Source of the DNA: Rhizobium leguminosarum bv. trifolii WSM2297 | GTDB lineage: Bacteria > Pseudomonadota > Alphaproteobacteria > Rhizobiales > Rhizobiaceae | Assembly: GCF_000271845.1 (NCBI RefSeq) | Contig: NZ_JH719393.1 | Coordinates: forward strand, 1,456,442-1,520,441 | DNA: 64,000 bases | Reading direction: 5' to 3' | Shown: piece after piece, positions 36,036 to 44,894 of the stretch | How the letters are laid out: every line of letters begins with the position of its first letter | How positions within the stretch are numbered: the stretch's first letter is position 1 | Program-made: the position numbers and the translations under genes | The notes under the pieces: generated by a model | What the model was told of the DNA's origin: nothing | Databases searched by the model: none | The model's input: only the letters and a program-made list of their open reading frames with translations

Positions 36036-37745
36036 ATGACAAGCCAAGCGATTTCTCCGTCCGATGAAGGCGGGCTGGAGACGATCAGCGCCGTCCTGCC
36101 CGAGGGGTCGACGATCCATGCCTGGATCAAGGCGTCGCACGGCGCCGCGGGAAGGCTGACGGCACATGTCGACGGCGACCCAGCCGGTGCTGTCGAAACT
36201 TCTAATCCGCATGAATTCGAATTTCGGTTGCTGACGCTGGAAAAAGGCGGAGAGGCTGCCTTCTCCTACGATCCCGTTACGACCGAAATATCGGTCCTTT
36301 ATGCCTTTCTCCCGCCCCGCGTTCTCGAGGAAGGCATCCGGCTGCTTTATGTCCGCCCTTCCAATGCTACCCCCGAAGTTCCGGGCGGTTATCACTTCCG
36401 CCCACCTTTCGGCTGGATGAACGATCCCAACGGGTTCGGGCGTTTCGGCGGCAAGCTGCACCTCTTCTACCAGCATTATCCCCATAGCCTTCGCTGGAAC
36501 AACATGCATTGGGGTCATGCAGTCTCGGACGATTATCTTCGCTGGACGCATCTCCCGATCTTTCTTCCGCCTTCGGATGAACTCGCCGCGCGGGCCGATG
36601 GACGCGGCGGGGCATTTTCCGGCTCGGCGATCGCGCTCGATGATACCGGAATTCGCATCTTTTTCACCGAGCATATGAAGGACCGGGAACCGGAGGAGCA
36701 GGTTCAGTTCACGGCCACCAGCCGCGATCTTGTCAATGTCGAGCCGGCAAGCCTGATCCTGCCGGCGCGTCCCGAAGGGCTCGGCCTGACGACCGACTTC
36801 CGCGACCCTTACGTCTTTTCAGGCCCTGACGGCAAATGGAAGATGTTGCTGGGCACGCGGGACCGCGAGGGTGGAGTCATCCTGCTCTACGAAACGGATG
36901 ACCCGATTGCAGCGACGGGATGGACGTTCCTCGGCATACTTCACCGCGAAAACCGCTTCGGGATGACGGCGGCGGAGTGCCCCTGCATGGTGCCGCTCGA
37001 CGGTCCGGCAGCTGACCCGGCGACGCGCTGGGCCCTGATCTTCGGTCTTCTCACAAGCCGCGACCCGGCAACCGGCCGGCGCAACATGACGCTTGCGACA
37101 GTCGGACGTTTCGATGGCCAAAAGTTCTCCGTAGAATTTGAACAGGAACTGGATTTCGGCACGGATGCCTACGCGTTCCAGGCCTTCGTCGACGATACCG
37201 GCCCGGTCGGCATCGCATGGCTTGCGAACTGGACGGATATTTCCAGAGAGATCGACATGCCGACGGCGATGACCCTGCCGCGCCGGCTGGCATTGCAAAG
37301 CGGGGCACTGATCACCCCGCCGGTCGCCGCTGCGGAAAGCCTGCGGCGGCACCGACTGGATGTCGGAGGCCTTCTGGAAGGCCAAGCTGTCTCTCTCGCC
37401 AACGGCTCCGTCGAAATCCTGCTGACGCTGAAGGAAGCCGGCAACGCGTTCCGTTTGGAATTCGAACATTCCGAAGCAACTGTTGCGGTTCAGTTGGACG
37501 ATGATGGGCTGAGCATTCCCTTTTCGGTGGCGAATGCCAAGACATCCCCCCGCTATATCGCCGCCGGCGCACGCCCCTCGACCATCCGGATATTCCTCGA
37601 TGCGGGCTCGATCGAAGTCTTCGCCGACGATGGCCGCTGGACGGGAACCAAGCGGCTGCCCGGCTTCAAGGGCGTAAGCTCGGTGCGACTGACCGCGCCC
37701 GAGGGCAATATGCTCGCCGCCGAAATCTGGCAGCTCGGTCTTTAA
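36036..37745 (+). CDS. GH32 beta-fructosidase
   Basis: 569-aa glycoside hydrolase family 32 enzyme, cleaving terminal fructose from sucrose, inulin- or levan-type oligosaccharides. The nucleophile block WMNDPNG is at residues 127-133 (Asp130), RDP at 256-258, and EC at 314-315 (acid/base Glu314). FSGSA is at about 195-199. A C-terminal beta-sandwich follows (IRIFLDAGSIEVFADDG). The first 110 residues form an extra N-terminal region not found in minimal invertases. No signal peptide is present, so imported sugars are probably split in the cytoplasm. Sucrose versus fructan cannot be decided. Confidence 0.92.
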   Translation: MTSQAISPSDEGGLETISAVLPEGSTIHAWIKASHGAAGRLTAHVDGDPAGAVETSNPHEFEFRLLTLEKGGEAAFSYDPVTTEISVLYAFLPPRVLEEGIRLLYVRPSNATPEVPGGYHFRPPFGWMNDPNGFGRFGGKLHLFYQHYPHSLRWNNMHWGHAVSDDYLRWTHLPIFLPPSDELAARADGRGGAFSGSAIALDDTGIRIFFTEHMKDREPEEQVQFTATSRDLVNVEPASLILPARPEGLGLTTDFRDPYVFSGPDGKWKMLLGTRDREGGVILLYETDDPIAATGWTFLGILHRENRFGMTAAECPCMVPLDGPAADPATRWALIFGLLTSRDPATGRRNMTLATVGRFDGQKFSVEFEQELDFGTDAYAFQAFVDDTGPVGIAWLANWTDISREIDMPTAMTLPRRLALQSGALITPPVAAAESLRRHRLDVGGLLEGQAVSLANGSVEILLTLKEAGNAFRLEFEHSEATVAVQLDDDGLSIPFSVANAKTSPRYIAAGARPSTIRIFLDAGSIEVFADDGRWTGTKRLPGFKGVSSVRLTAPEGNMLAAEIWQLGL

Positions 37746-37765
37746 TTTCTGGAGGATGAAACGAC

Positions 37766-38809
37766 ATGGCATCGGTGACGATAGACAAAGCCCGCAAGCA
37801 TTATGGTGCCGTTCCGGTGATCCACGGCGTCTCCGTCGATATCGAGGACGGCGAATTCGTCACGCTCGTCGGCCCCTCGGGCTGCGGCAAGTCTACGCTG
37901 CTCAGAATGCTCGCAGGGCTGGAGGAGATCAGCGACGGCGAAATCCGCATTGGCGGCCGGGTCATGAACGACGTGGCGCCGGAGGAGCGGGATATCGCCA
38001 TGGTCTTCCAGAGCTACGCGCTCTATCCGCACATGACCGTTGCGGAGAATATGGGCTTCGCTCTGAAGCTCCAGGGGCGGAACAAGTCGACGATCGAAAA
38101 GCAGGTGAGGGAGGCGGCCGACATCCTGGCGCTCGGACCTCTCCTCGACAGATTGCCCAAACAGCTGTCGGGCGGCCAGCGCCAGCGCGTCGCCATGGGC
38201 CGCGCAATCGTCCGTCACCCGCAGGTCTTTCTCTTCGACGAGCCGCTCTCGAATCTCGACGCCAAGCTGCGTGTAACGATGCGGGCGGAAATCAAGGAGC
38301 TTCATCAGCGGCTGAAGACCACCACCGTCTATGTCACCCATGATCAGATCGAAGCCATGACCATGGCCGACAAAATCGTCGTGATGCGCAGCGGCCGCGT
38401 CGAGCAGATCGGCAAGCCGCTCGAGCTCTTCGACCGGCCGGCAAACACCTTCGTCGCCTCTTTCATCGGCTCGCCCGCCATGAACCTGTTCGAAGGCAAG
38501 GTCAGCGGCGGCAGCTTCGTTTTGGACGGAACCAACCTGCCTCTGCCGCCCGGTCAGCAAAAGGCGGACGCCGTCACCTATGGCATCCGCCCCGAGCATA
38601 TGGTGATCCGCGAGGACGGCGTGCCGGCTACCATCGTCGTTGTCGAGCCGACCGGATCGGAAACCCACATCAACGCCAGGCTCGGGAACGCTGATATCAG
38701 CCTGCTTCTGCGGGAACGGGTCGAATTGGAACCGGGACAACAAATCTCGATCGCCCCTGACCTGTCGAAGGTGCATTTGTTTGGAACAGGCGGCAACCGC
38801 CTAAATTAA
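37766..38809 (+). CDS. ABC sugar transporter ATP-binding protein (UgpC/MsmK type)
   Basis: 347-aa ATPase powering the upstream permeases. Walker A GPSGCGKST, Q-loop MVFQSYALYPHMTV, signature LSGGQRQRVAMGRAI, Walker B VFLFDEPLSNLD and the switch His in VYVTHDQIEA are all intact. The C-terminal TOBE/MalK-like regulatory domain begins at about residue 240. It lies 20 bp after the GH32 gene with GGAGG upstream and is the last gene of the operon. One such ATPase can serve several sugar importers. Confidence 0.93.
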   Translation: MASVTIDKARKHYGAVPVIHGVSVDIEDGEFVTLVGPSGCGKSTLLRMLAGLEEISDGEIRIGGRVMNDVAPEERDIAMVFQSYALYPHMTVAENMGFALKLQGRNKSTIEKQVREAADILALGPLLDRLPKQLSGGQRQRVAMGRAIVRHPQVFLFDEPLSNLDAKLRVTMRAEIKELHQRLKTTTVYVTHDQIEAMTMADKIVVMRSGRVEQIGKPLELFDRPANTFVASFIGSPAMNLFEGKVSGGSFVLDGTNLPLPPGQQKADAVTYGIRPEHMVIREDGVPATIVVVEPTGSETHINARLGNADISLLLRERVELEPGQQISIAPDLSKVHLFGTGGNRLN

Positions 38810-38810
38810 G

Positions 38811-38840
38811 ATCGATGCCCTATGAATCGATGCCCTATGA
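38811..38840 (+). repeat. Tandem duplication, 2 x 15 bp
   Basis: ATCGATGCCCTATGA occurs twice without a spacer (38811-38825 and 38826-38840), just after the ATPase stop codon. Probably a replication-slippage duplication. Confidence 0.85.
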
Positions 38841-38878
38841 TCGCCTTGAGTGGCGTGCCGATTGTGAGTGTCGCAGAG

Positions 38879-38912
38879 GTCCCTCGCAAAATGCCCGACT
38901 TTTGCGAGGGAC
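38879..38912. terminator. Terminator-like hairpin after the fructoside operon
   Basis: Perfect 13-bp stem GTCCCTCGCAAAA / TTTTGCGAGGGAC with an 8-nt loop. A U-rich tract after the stem is lacking on the plus strand, but the stem's own A/T end may serve. It lies between convergent genes and could block transcription from both sides. Confidence 0.6.
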
Positions 38913-39019
38913 GTCTTCCACACAGATTGTTCTGGACGATTAAAGTGGGTGGTTTCGCGGGGAGTTGTGCAGCAACAGGCTCTCAAATTACGCTGGAGAC
39001 TTGAGGTCCCTCACGCCAT

Positions 39020-40093
39020 TTATGGATGGACCTTCTGAAAATCCGGGGTTTCCGATGTCTCGATCGACAGATTGGGGCCGAGCGCGTCCAGGAAACTCGC
39101 GGCATGGAAGATGGCAGCCGGTGGCTTTGCCCCGGTATCGCGGATGTCACCGGACAGGATACGCTGGACCGCTTCGCAAATGATCGGCGCGGTAACGGCA
39201 TAGATGTCCTGCCCCTGGGCGAGACTCCGGCGGCGCAGGTTGCCTTGCGTGACGATCACCTCAACGGCGAAGCGCTGCGCCGAACGTCCGGTTTCATCGA
39301 TGGCTTGGGGCGGGGGCGTCGATGGATCCCGAACATCCCGTAGGGCTATCGCGCTGAGAAAGCTGTGCAGCTCCTTGGTCCTGACATGGCGGGCGATCAG
39401 CGGCACTTCTGAAAATGGGAGCTCGACGAATGTCTGCCGGCCGAACGGGGCCGGCAAAACGGAAACTTTCTCGGCCGGCGGCTGGTGCACGGGCCCAAGC
39501 TGGCCGCCGCTGACCGCCAGGCGCTTTGCGGTGTTCTTTTCCCCGGTCACGCGCGTGCCTTTCGTGGGCAGCCAACTGTCGAGCGCAATTCGGATTTCGA
39601 CAGTGTCGGCGTGTTGCCATTCGTCCATCAGGGCAGCCACCAGCAGGTCGGCCAGTCCGCCGTAAAATCCCATGGCCGGGATGACGGCTACGCCGGCTTT
39701 CCGAGCCGCAGCCTCGTGCCGCTCGAACGTCGCCTGTACGCTTGGCTGTTCGGCCGTTACGTCGAGATAATGGATGCCGGCCCGCAACGCCGCACGCACG
39801 ACCGCGTCGGCCGTGTCCATGAACGGGCCGGCGCAGTTGATGACCGCTGCCGCACCAGTGAGTGCCCGGTCCAGCGCCGCGTCATCCTCTATCGCTGCTT
39901 CCCGGCATTCGACGCCGCGTTCCGCAAAGCCCGCCTCCGCCAAACGTTCGGCACTCCGTCCGATCGCAATCGGCTTCAGCCCGCGCCGCAACAGTTCAGC
40001 GACGACAAAACGGCCGGTATGGCCATTCACGCCAAGCACCGCCACGGACGCGGGTGGTGTTCTGATAGTGTCGGCTTGTTGGGTGGTGGTCAT
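39020..40093 (-). CDS. Saccharopine dehydrogenase-like NAD(P)-binding protein
   Basis: 357-aa protein with an N-terminal Rossmann fold, SVAVLGVNGHTGRFVVAELLRRG, like trans-acting enoyl reductases and saccharopine reductase-type proteins. NCAGPFMDTADAVVRAALRAGIHYLDVTAE is the conserved second block of that family. The start MTTTQQAD has GGAGAGAGC in front; an ATG 12 bp further upstream is possible. It is divergent from a tetR gene, with two TetR-type operators between, so it should be repressed by that regulator. Substrate is unknown; likely a detoxifying or lipid-modifying reductase. Confidence 0.85.
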   Translation of the reverse strand: MTTTQQADTIRTPPASVAVLGVNGHTGRFVVAELLRRGLKPIAIGRSAERLAEAGFAERGVECREAAIEDDAALDRALTGAAAVINCAGPFMDTADAVVRAALRAGIHYLDVTAEQPSVQATFERHEAAARKAGVAVIPAMGFYGGLADLLVAALMDEWQHADTVEIRIALDSWLPTKGTRVTGEKNTAKRLAVSGGQLGPVHQPPAEKVSVLPAPFGRQTFVELPFSEVPLIARHVRTKELHSFLSAIALRDVRDPSTPPPQAIDETGRSAQRFAVEVIVTQGNLRRRSLAQGQDIYAVTAPIICEAVQRILSGDIRDTGAKPPAAIFHAASFLDALGPNLSIETSETPDFQKVHP

Positions 40094-40108
40094 TGCTCTC
40101 TCCATCGA

Positions 40109-40148
40109 TACAGACCTGTCTGTACTCAATAAAACATACAGGTCTGTA
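40109..40148. promoter_or_regulatory. Two TetR-type operators in the divergent region
   Basis: Site 1 (40109-40124) is TACAGAC-CT-GTCTGTA, 7-bp arms. Site 2 (40133-40148) is AACATACAGGTCTGTA, matching the reverse complement of site 1 at 14 of 16 positions. Their centres are 24 bp apart. They lie between the reductase start and the tetR start and should mediate repression of both. Confidence 0.8.
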
Positions 40149-40196
40149 GCGTGTCAACCAACTTTCTGCTAGGATGACTGAATTGGAGATACACAA

Positions 40197-40793
40197 ATGA
40201 CGAAAAGCACAGCGAACGCACCCGCGCCGGCCGTGAACGAGGTGCGGGACAGAATTCTCGAGACGGCGTCGGAGCTCTTCTACCGGCGCGGCGTGCGTGC
40301 CGTCGGCGTCGATCTGGTGGTTGAAAAATCCGGCGTCGCCAAAACCAGCCTTTACCGGCATTTCGGCACAAAGGACGATTTGATCGCGGCCTTCCTGAAG
40401 CGCGAGGACCTGGACTTCTGGAGCACCTGGGACCAGGTAACCGAACAGCACGCGGACGACGCCGGGGCCGAACTCGACGCCCATTTCGAGTGGATCGGCG
40501 AGCGGGTCGGGCGGGATAATTACCGTGGCTGCCCGCAGATCAACACGGCTGCCGAGTTTCCCGAAGCCGGTCACCCCGCCCGCAAAGTCGCCGAAGCCCA
40601 CATGCGCGAAATGCGGCGGCGTCTGCAGATCATCGCCGGGAGACTGGCGGTTGCAGCGCCCGACCGGCTTGCCGGCCAACTCGCGGTGCTGATCAACGGC
40701 GCCTTTGTCAGCATGCAGGTCTTCGAACCCGGCGAAGCAACGGGTTTGCTCCGCGATGCCGCTCACGCCCTGATCGCCGCCAGCCGCAATTGA
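40197..40793 (+). CDS. TetR family regulator
   Basis: 198-aa TetR regulator. The helix-turn-helix region is ILETASELFYRRGVRAVGVDLVVEKSGVAKTSLYRHFGTKDDLIAAFL. The C-terminal ligand-binding domain includes NYRGCPQINTAAEFPEAGHPARKVAEAH, a segment common in a rhizobial subgroup that controls NAD(P)-binding enzymes. The start ATG is 48 bp from the nearer operator. Ligand is unknown. Confidence 0.92.
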   Translation: MTKSTANAPAPAVNEVRDRILETASELFYRRGVRAVGVDLVVEKSGVAKTSLYRHFGTKDDLIAAFLKREDLDFWSTWDQVTEQHADDAGAELDAHFEWIGERVGRDNYRGCPQINTAAEFPEAGHPARKVAEAHMREMRRRLQIIAGRLAVAAPDRLAGQLAVLINGAFVSMQVFEPGEATGLLRDAAHALIAASRN

Positions 40794-41036
40794 TTCACTT
40801 GAGGCACAGTTCCCAGAGTTGGGAAATGGATCAATGGAACTGGCCACGCATCGGGATCGAGAGTTTCCGACATTCGTCGATTTGTGCTCAGCCAAAATTT
40901 GTACCGCAATATTTCCTGTCGGCGCTTTTGCGAGCACAAGGCTTTCGCAACAACGGGCCGCGGGTTCGGATCCCTTCAAGGCGATCAAGCGAGGTCAACT
41001 TTGTCAAAGACGCGACGAACTCTCGCGTGAGCCGGG

Positions 41037-43031
41037 CTACAAGGTGCGCGTTCGCCCGAATGACCGCAACAACAGATTAAGAGAGACGGCAACCTTGTCG
41101 ATGTCGCGAATATCCCGCGAATATTGACCGGTGTAGAGTTTGACAATCATGCTGTCGCGAGCAGCGCCGCTGAGTTCGAAATACAGATGCAGGTAATAGG
41201 CTTGCTTGTCGCCGCTGCGACTTACGCTCCTTCCTCGCTGAGTGACCTGTCCGAGCTCCGCTTTGAACGGGGCGAAGCCGGGGAGTTTCAGCATGACCGA
41301 TTTGGATTGAAATCGGGCCATGGTGGGGACTGCAACGACGGCCTTGTCCAGTGCCAGGCTGACGATTTGGCCGGAGACATCGTCGACGACGGCGGGCTCA
41401 TCGAGCTTGAACGCATGAAACAGGCGCCGGGGTTTCTCAAAGCAGATGAGCGACGCGATGAGCAGGACGACGATATTGATACCTGACCACCAGGCCGCGA
41501 CCGGCGAAAACTGGCCTTGTACATGCGACGTTTCCGGTACGACGTTGACCAGCAGACCAAGGACGGTGATCGTGACTACGCTTGCGATCCAGGTAAAGCT
41601 GTAGCGGTCGAACTGGTTCGACTCATTGCCGCTGCCCTTTGGCGTCACCCTGAACGCCTTGCCGAATGGCCTCACCAGGCTGGAGACCACGGTCGGCAAC
41701 ATGCGGAATGTCGCAAAGGTCCCGACGGCGCTGGAAATCACAGGCAAATAGCGGGTCGGCGTGATCCACAGCATCAGTAGAAAATACGCCGCCAGCAACG
41801 GCACCTGATGAGAGACATAATCGGCTATATCAGTGAAATAGAGCGGGAGCAGGCCGAACCAAAGATAGACGATGGGGACGAGCAATATCGTGAAGCGGAC
41901 CAGGTACTGCACCAGCCATGATGCCGGCAGGAACATGATCCGTTGAAAGAGCGTCAATCCCGGGCCGCGCAGCGGGCCATTATACAGGTAAAGGGTTTGA
42001 ATACCCCCCTGACACCACCGTTCACGCTGCACAAAATATCCGGTCAGGTTTTCGGCGGCCAGTCCCATCGATAGCCGCTCGTTCAGATAGCGCGTCTTGT
42101 AGCCTTTGTTGAGCATCGAAAGAGTTGTCAGCAGGTCTTCTGTGATCGACTCCGTCGGAAACCCGCCGATCGCGTCGACGGCCTTGCGGCGGGCAATCGA
42201 GCATGACCCGCAGCAGAAACTGACGTCCCAGGCATCCCGGCTGGGCGCGATCTCGTCGAAGAACAAGCGCTGCTCGTCCGGCCAGATATTCTCCAGGCCA
42301 AGGTTTGATTGCACCGGATCGACATTGAAGAAATGTTGAGGCGTCTGGACGATGCCGATGCTGTCATCGCCAAAGAAGGGCAGCGTCCGGCGAAGGAAAT
42401 GTCGATAGGGAACAAAATCGGCGTCGAAGATCGCAATAAACTCGCCCGAGCTGACTTTCAGCCCATTGTTCATATTGCCTGCTTTGGCATGGCTGTTGTC
42501 GCCGCGCGTGACGTGGATGACGTTCTTTTCCTCGCAATAGGCCTTCAGCCAATCTCGGCGTTGATCGTCAAGCACATACACATTCAATTTGTCGGCAGGA
42601 TAATCCAGCGCGCGGGCGCCGATGATGGTTCGCTCGAGCACGTCGAGCGGCTCATTATAGGTGGGAATGAAAACATCGACAGTCGGCAGCTCACGCTGCT
42701 CCCGCGCAAAGAAAACGCGCGCCAGCCTGTCCGCTTCTGCGCTGCGGTCGACGTAGCGGCTCATCAATACCAGAAAAAGGATGACTTCGACGCACGCCAG
42801 AATCTCGACGATGAAGAGGATCCAGACCCAGTAGAAACTCGCACCGCCGTCGGGATAGGGAAGCACTGTCTCGGTCAAACGCCAGAACATGTATCGCAGT
42901 GCGACTGCTGCGACAAACGCGCAGGTCACCGCCCGTGTCCAGGTGTGAAGGCGCGACCAATTGAACGGCCCCAGGAAGAAGAAGGCCAAAACGACAAAGG
43001 TCGGAACCAGCGCTACAAGATACTGAACCAC
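41037..43031 (-). CDS. bgsA: Mixed-linkage beta-glucan synthase BgsA (family 2 glycosyltransferase)
   Basis: 664-aa membrane processive glycosyltransferase of the cellulose synthase type. Motifs are Asp155-Asp156 (VLDDQRRD), DAD 203-205, TED 297-299 and QRERW 335-339. Membrane helices lie at residues 1-50, 66-90 and from about 355 on. A PilZ domain signature (RxxxR...DxSxxG) is not seen at the C-terminus. In Sinorhizobium meliloti, BgsA makes a mixed-linkage beta-glucan and responds to c-di-GMP through a non-PilZ C-terminal domain. The coupled bgsB-like gene supports this identity over cellulose synthase BcsA. It starts with GTG inside bgsB. Confidence 0.82.
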   Translation of the reverse strand: MVQYLVALVPTFVVLAFFFLGPFNWSRLHTWTRAVTCAFVAAVALRYMFWRLTETVLPYPDGGASFYWVWILFIVEILACVEVILFLVLMSRYVDRSAEADRLARVFFAREQRELPTVDVFIPTYNEPLDVLERTIIGARALDYPADKLNVYVLDDQRRDWLKAYCEEKNVIHVTRGDNSHAKAGNMNNGLKVSSGEFIAIFDADFVPYRHFLRRTLPFFGDDSIGIVQTPQHFFNVDPVQSNLGLENIWPDEQRLFFDEIAPSRDAWDVSFCCGSCSIARRKAVDAIGGFPTESITEDLLTTLSMLNKGYKTRYLNERLSMGLAAENLTGYFVQRERWCQGGIQTLYLYNGPLRGPGLTLFQRIMFLPASWLVQYLVRFTILLVPIVYLWFGLLPLYFTDIADYVSHQVPLLAAYFLLMLWITPTRYLPVISSAVGTFATFRMLPTVVSSLVRPFGKAFRVTPKGSGNESNQFDRYSFTWIASVVTITVLGLLVNVVPETSHVQGQFSPVAAWWSGINIVVLLIASLICFEKPRRLFHAFKLDEPAVVDDVSGQIVSLALDKAVVAVPTMARFQSKSVMLKLPGFAPFKAELGQVTQRGRSVSRSGDKQAYYLHLYFELSGAARDSMIVKLYTGQYSRDIRDIDKVAVSLNLLLRSFGRTRTL

Positions 43032-44278
43032 AGGCTTTTGACCCAGTTGGATACGTTGATGCCGTGTTTGGAAAACCGTACCTGCACTGTACGTCCGACC
43101 TGGCAGGAGTTCGCAAAGTCGTCGTTCATGAAGGATGGATCGAGGCGAACCCGAATGCGGGCATTGCGTTGTGTCGACGGCGGCAAACTGGCGGCAAAGG
43201 AATCGGCCTCGACCGAAGCCGAACTGCCTCTGACGGCCACGACCGTACCTTGGAAGACATCGCTGCGGCCGAACAAGCGCACCTGAGCGACGAGTCCTGG
43301 ATAAATCTCGTCATAGTTGACCTCAGGGACCAGGATATCCACGAACAGCTCTCGACAGTCGAGAAGGCGCATCAGTTCGTCGTTCAGCACGACGTTGGAA
43401 CCGTTGACGATACTCCTGGTCCAAACAACGCCGTCGAACGGCGCCATTGCAGTTGCGGATTCAAGGCTGCTGACGCGGCCTGCCTCTTTGACCAGCTGCT
43501 TTTGAACTTCGGTCGCTCGTGTCTCGTTTTCCGCGATGCGCGAGTTCAAGTCATTGATGCGAACGACCACCTCGTCTTCACGCTGTCGCGAATAAGGCAC
43601 GTCATTCTGTCCGTCGCCGAAAACAAAGATACCCTGGCGGACCGCATTGAGCCTTTGTTGCAATTGATCGACAGTCAGATTGCTGATTTCGACCTCGCCG
43701 CCGGTCGCAGCGCCGGCAGCACGCGCGGCCTCAACCAGCTTCTGCGTCAGAATGCCTTTTGACTCGAGCTGCATCCGGCGGCTCAGGTCGACCTGGGCGA
43801 CCAGATCCTGCGCTTGCGACACTTCGACTTTTTTCCGCAGGATTTCGACTTCGCTTTCGAGATTGGCAATGGTGGTCTGCCTGTAGACTTCCAATCTGGC
43901 AGACAATTCCTCGCGAAGCGTGGAGAGCTCCTCCCGTTCTTTTTTCAGCGCCGCGACGCGGTCGAGCGCCGTATTGCGATCCGCCTCGAGCGAAGCGAGG
44001 ATTGCGTGGTTGACGCGGGTATTTCTGATTTGAGCCAGCGATTGTCCCGCTTTGACCGGGCTGCCGACCTTGAGGGGGTCTTCCGCAATCGTGCCGTCAA
44101 TCGGCGCATTAACGACGGCAAACCGCGCATTGACCGTGCCATCAAGGCTCGTAAAGCCGGTGATCGTCGGCAATGAGATGACAGTCACGAGTGCCAGCAG
44201 CAGCAAGCCGACAACGATGCGCGTGATGCGGTGGTTCCAGATCATGTTGGCATCCGACGATATCGCTTCTGCAGCCAT
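43013..44278 (-). CDS. bgsB: Membrane-fusion protein BgsB (HlyD family)
   Basis: 421-aa periplasmic adaptor with one N-terminal membrane helix (ITRIVVGLLLLALVTVISL), then a split lipoyl/barrel-sandwich domain (VNAPIDGTIAEDPLKVGSPVKAGQSL and SATAMAPFDGVVWTRSIVNGS) around a long coiled-coil hairpin (residues about 95-265). Beta-barrel and membrane-proximal parts end the protein. It probably guides the glucan through the periplasm. Its stop overlaps the bgsA start by 19 bp, so production of both is coupled. No outer-membrane partner is visible nearby. Confidence 0.82.
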   Translation of the reverse strand: MAAEAISSDANMIWNHRITRIVVGLLLLALVTVISLPTITGFTSLDGTVNARFAVVNAPIDGTIAEDPLKVGSPVKAGQSLAQIRNTRVNHAILASLEADRNTALDRVAALKKEREELSTLREELSARLEVYRQTTIANLESEVEILRKKVEVSQAQDLVAQVDLSRRMQLESKGILTQKLVEAARAAGAATGGEVEISNLTVDQLQQRLNAVRQGIFVFGDGQNDVPYSRQREDEVVVRINDLNSRIAENETRATEVQKQLVKEAGRVSSLESATAMAPFDGVVWTRSIVNGSNVVLNDELMRLLDCRELFVDILVPEVNYDEIYPGLVAQVRLFGRSDVFQGTVVAVRGSSASVEADSFAASLPPSTQRNARIRVRLDPSFMNDDFANSCQVGRTVQVRFSKHGINVSNWVKSLWFSIL

Positions 44279-44595
44279 CCGTCCCTATCGAGCCGGCACA
44301 AACGGATGCAACTCATTCTGGTAATTTAGCGCATCGAAAATTAGTAGACAAGTGATGGTCGTAAAGCTGAGGCAGAAACAAAGTTCGGATGTGGAGGAAC
44401 CGCCGCGGACGGGAGGCTTGGCATCGTATCGATGCGGCGCAGGGAATATGGTCAAGCCATCTCCGGCGCGGCGCCTGAGGTGATGGGTGATGGGTGATGG
44501 GGGTGATGATGGCGTGGGAAATCACTGCGCCGCGCCCGACAGTGCTGCCATCTCATTCAGTCAGAAATGGCATAATTCCACGCGATCTTTTTTCT
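44279..44595. other. Spacer upstream of bgsB
   Basis: About 320 bp, presumably holding the bgsB promoter on the minus strand. The AT-rich stretch AATTTAGCGCATCGAAAATTAG lies close to the bgsB start. A microsatellite-like run of GATGGGT units is at 44480-44510. No gene is seen. Confidence 0.45.
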
Positions 44596-44696
44596 AGAGC
44601 GGTTCAGGTTTTCACGGAAGCGCCGAACCGCTCTAACTTTGTTTTTTCGCAATCCCGGACGGAAAACCGCTTCGCACTTTTCCTGGAATTGCTCTA
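44596..44696 (-). repeat. Interspersed rhizobial element 'TAGAGCAATTCC', copy B (inverted)
   Basis: About 101 bp, reverse-complement match of 22846-22944: minus-strand start TAGAGCAATTCCAGG, the GCGAAGCGGTTTTCCGTCCG core and a hairpin AGAGCGGTTCaggttttcacggaagcgccGAACCGCTCT at its end. The element's first triplet is again the stop codon of the neighbouring gene. Confidence 0.8.
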
Positions 44697-44894
44697 ATGC
44701 GGTCGAAGCCTTTTGGTCGCGATCAGCATGACGAGATCTTCGGAGGCATCTGCGAGCTCCAATGCCAGTTCCGCAGCCGTCCATCCACGTTTCTGCAAAC
44801 TGACGAGCATTTCCACCATCGCGACTTCGACCTCTCGTCTGCAGATCGAAATCGGCTTCAATTCGTTATGTTTCTCATCACATGCGGTGGTCAT
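44694..44894 (-). CDS. Small hypothetical protein
   Basis: 66-aa protein with no domain that can be named. The sequence has an amphipathic helical look (VAMVEMLVSLQKRGWTAAELALELADASEDLVMLIATKR). The start MTTACDE has GGAGG at good spacing, which makes translation plausible. The stop codon TAG belongs to the interspersed element at 44596-44696. No operon partner is present. Confidence 0.6.
   Translation of the reverse strand: MTTACDEKHNELKPISICRREVEVAMVEMLVSLQKRGWTAAELALELADASEDLVMLIATKRLRPH

Noticed and set aside
40955..40985. GCGGGTTCGGATCCC, resembling a tRNA T-arm
   Set aside because: Only a three-base stem and no other tRNA arms nearby.
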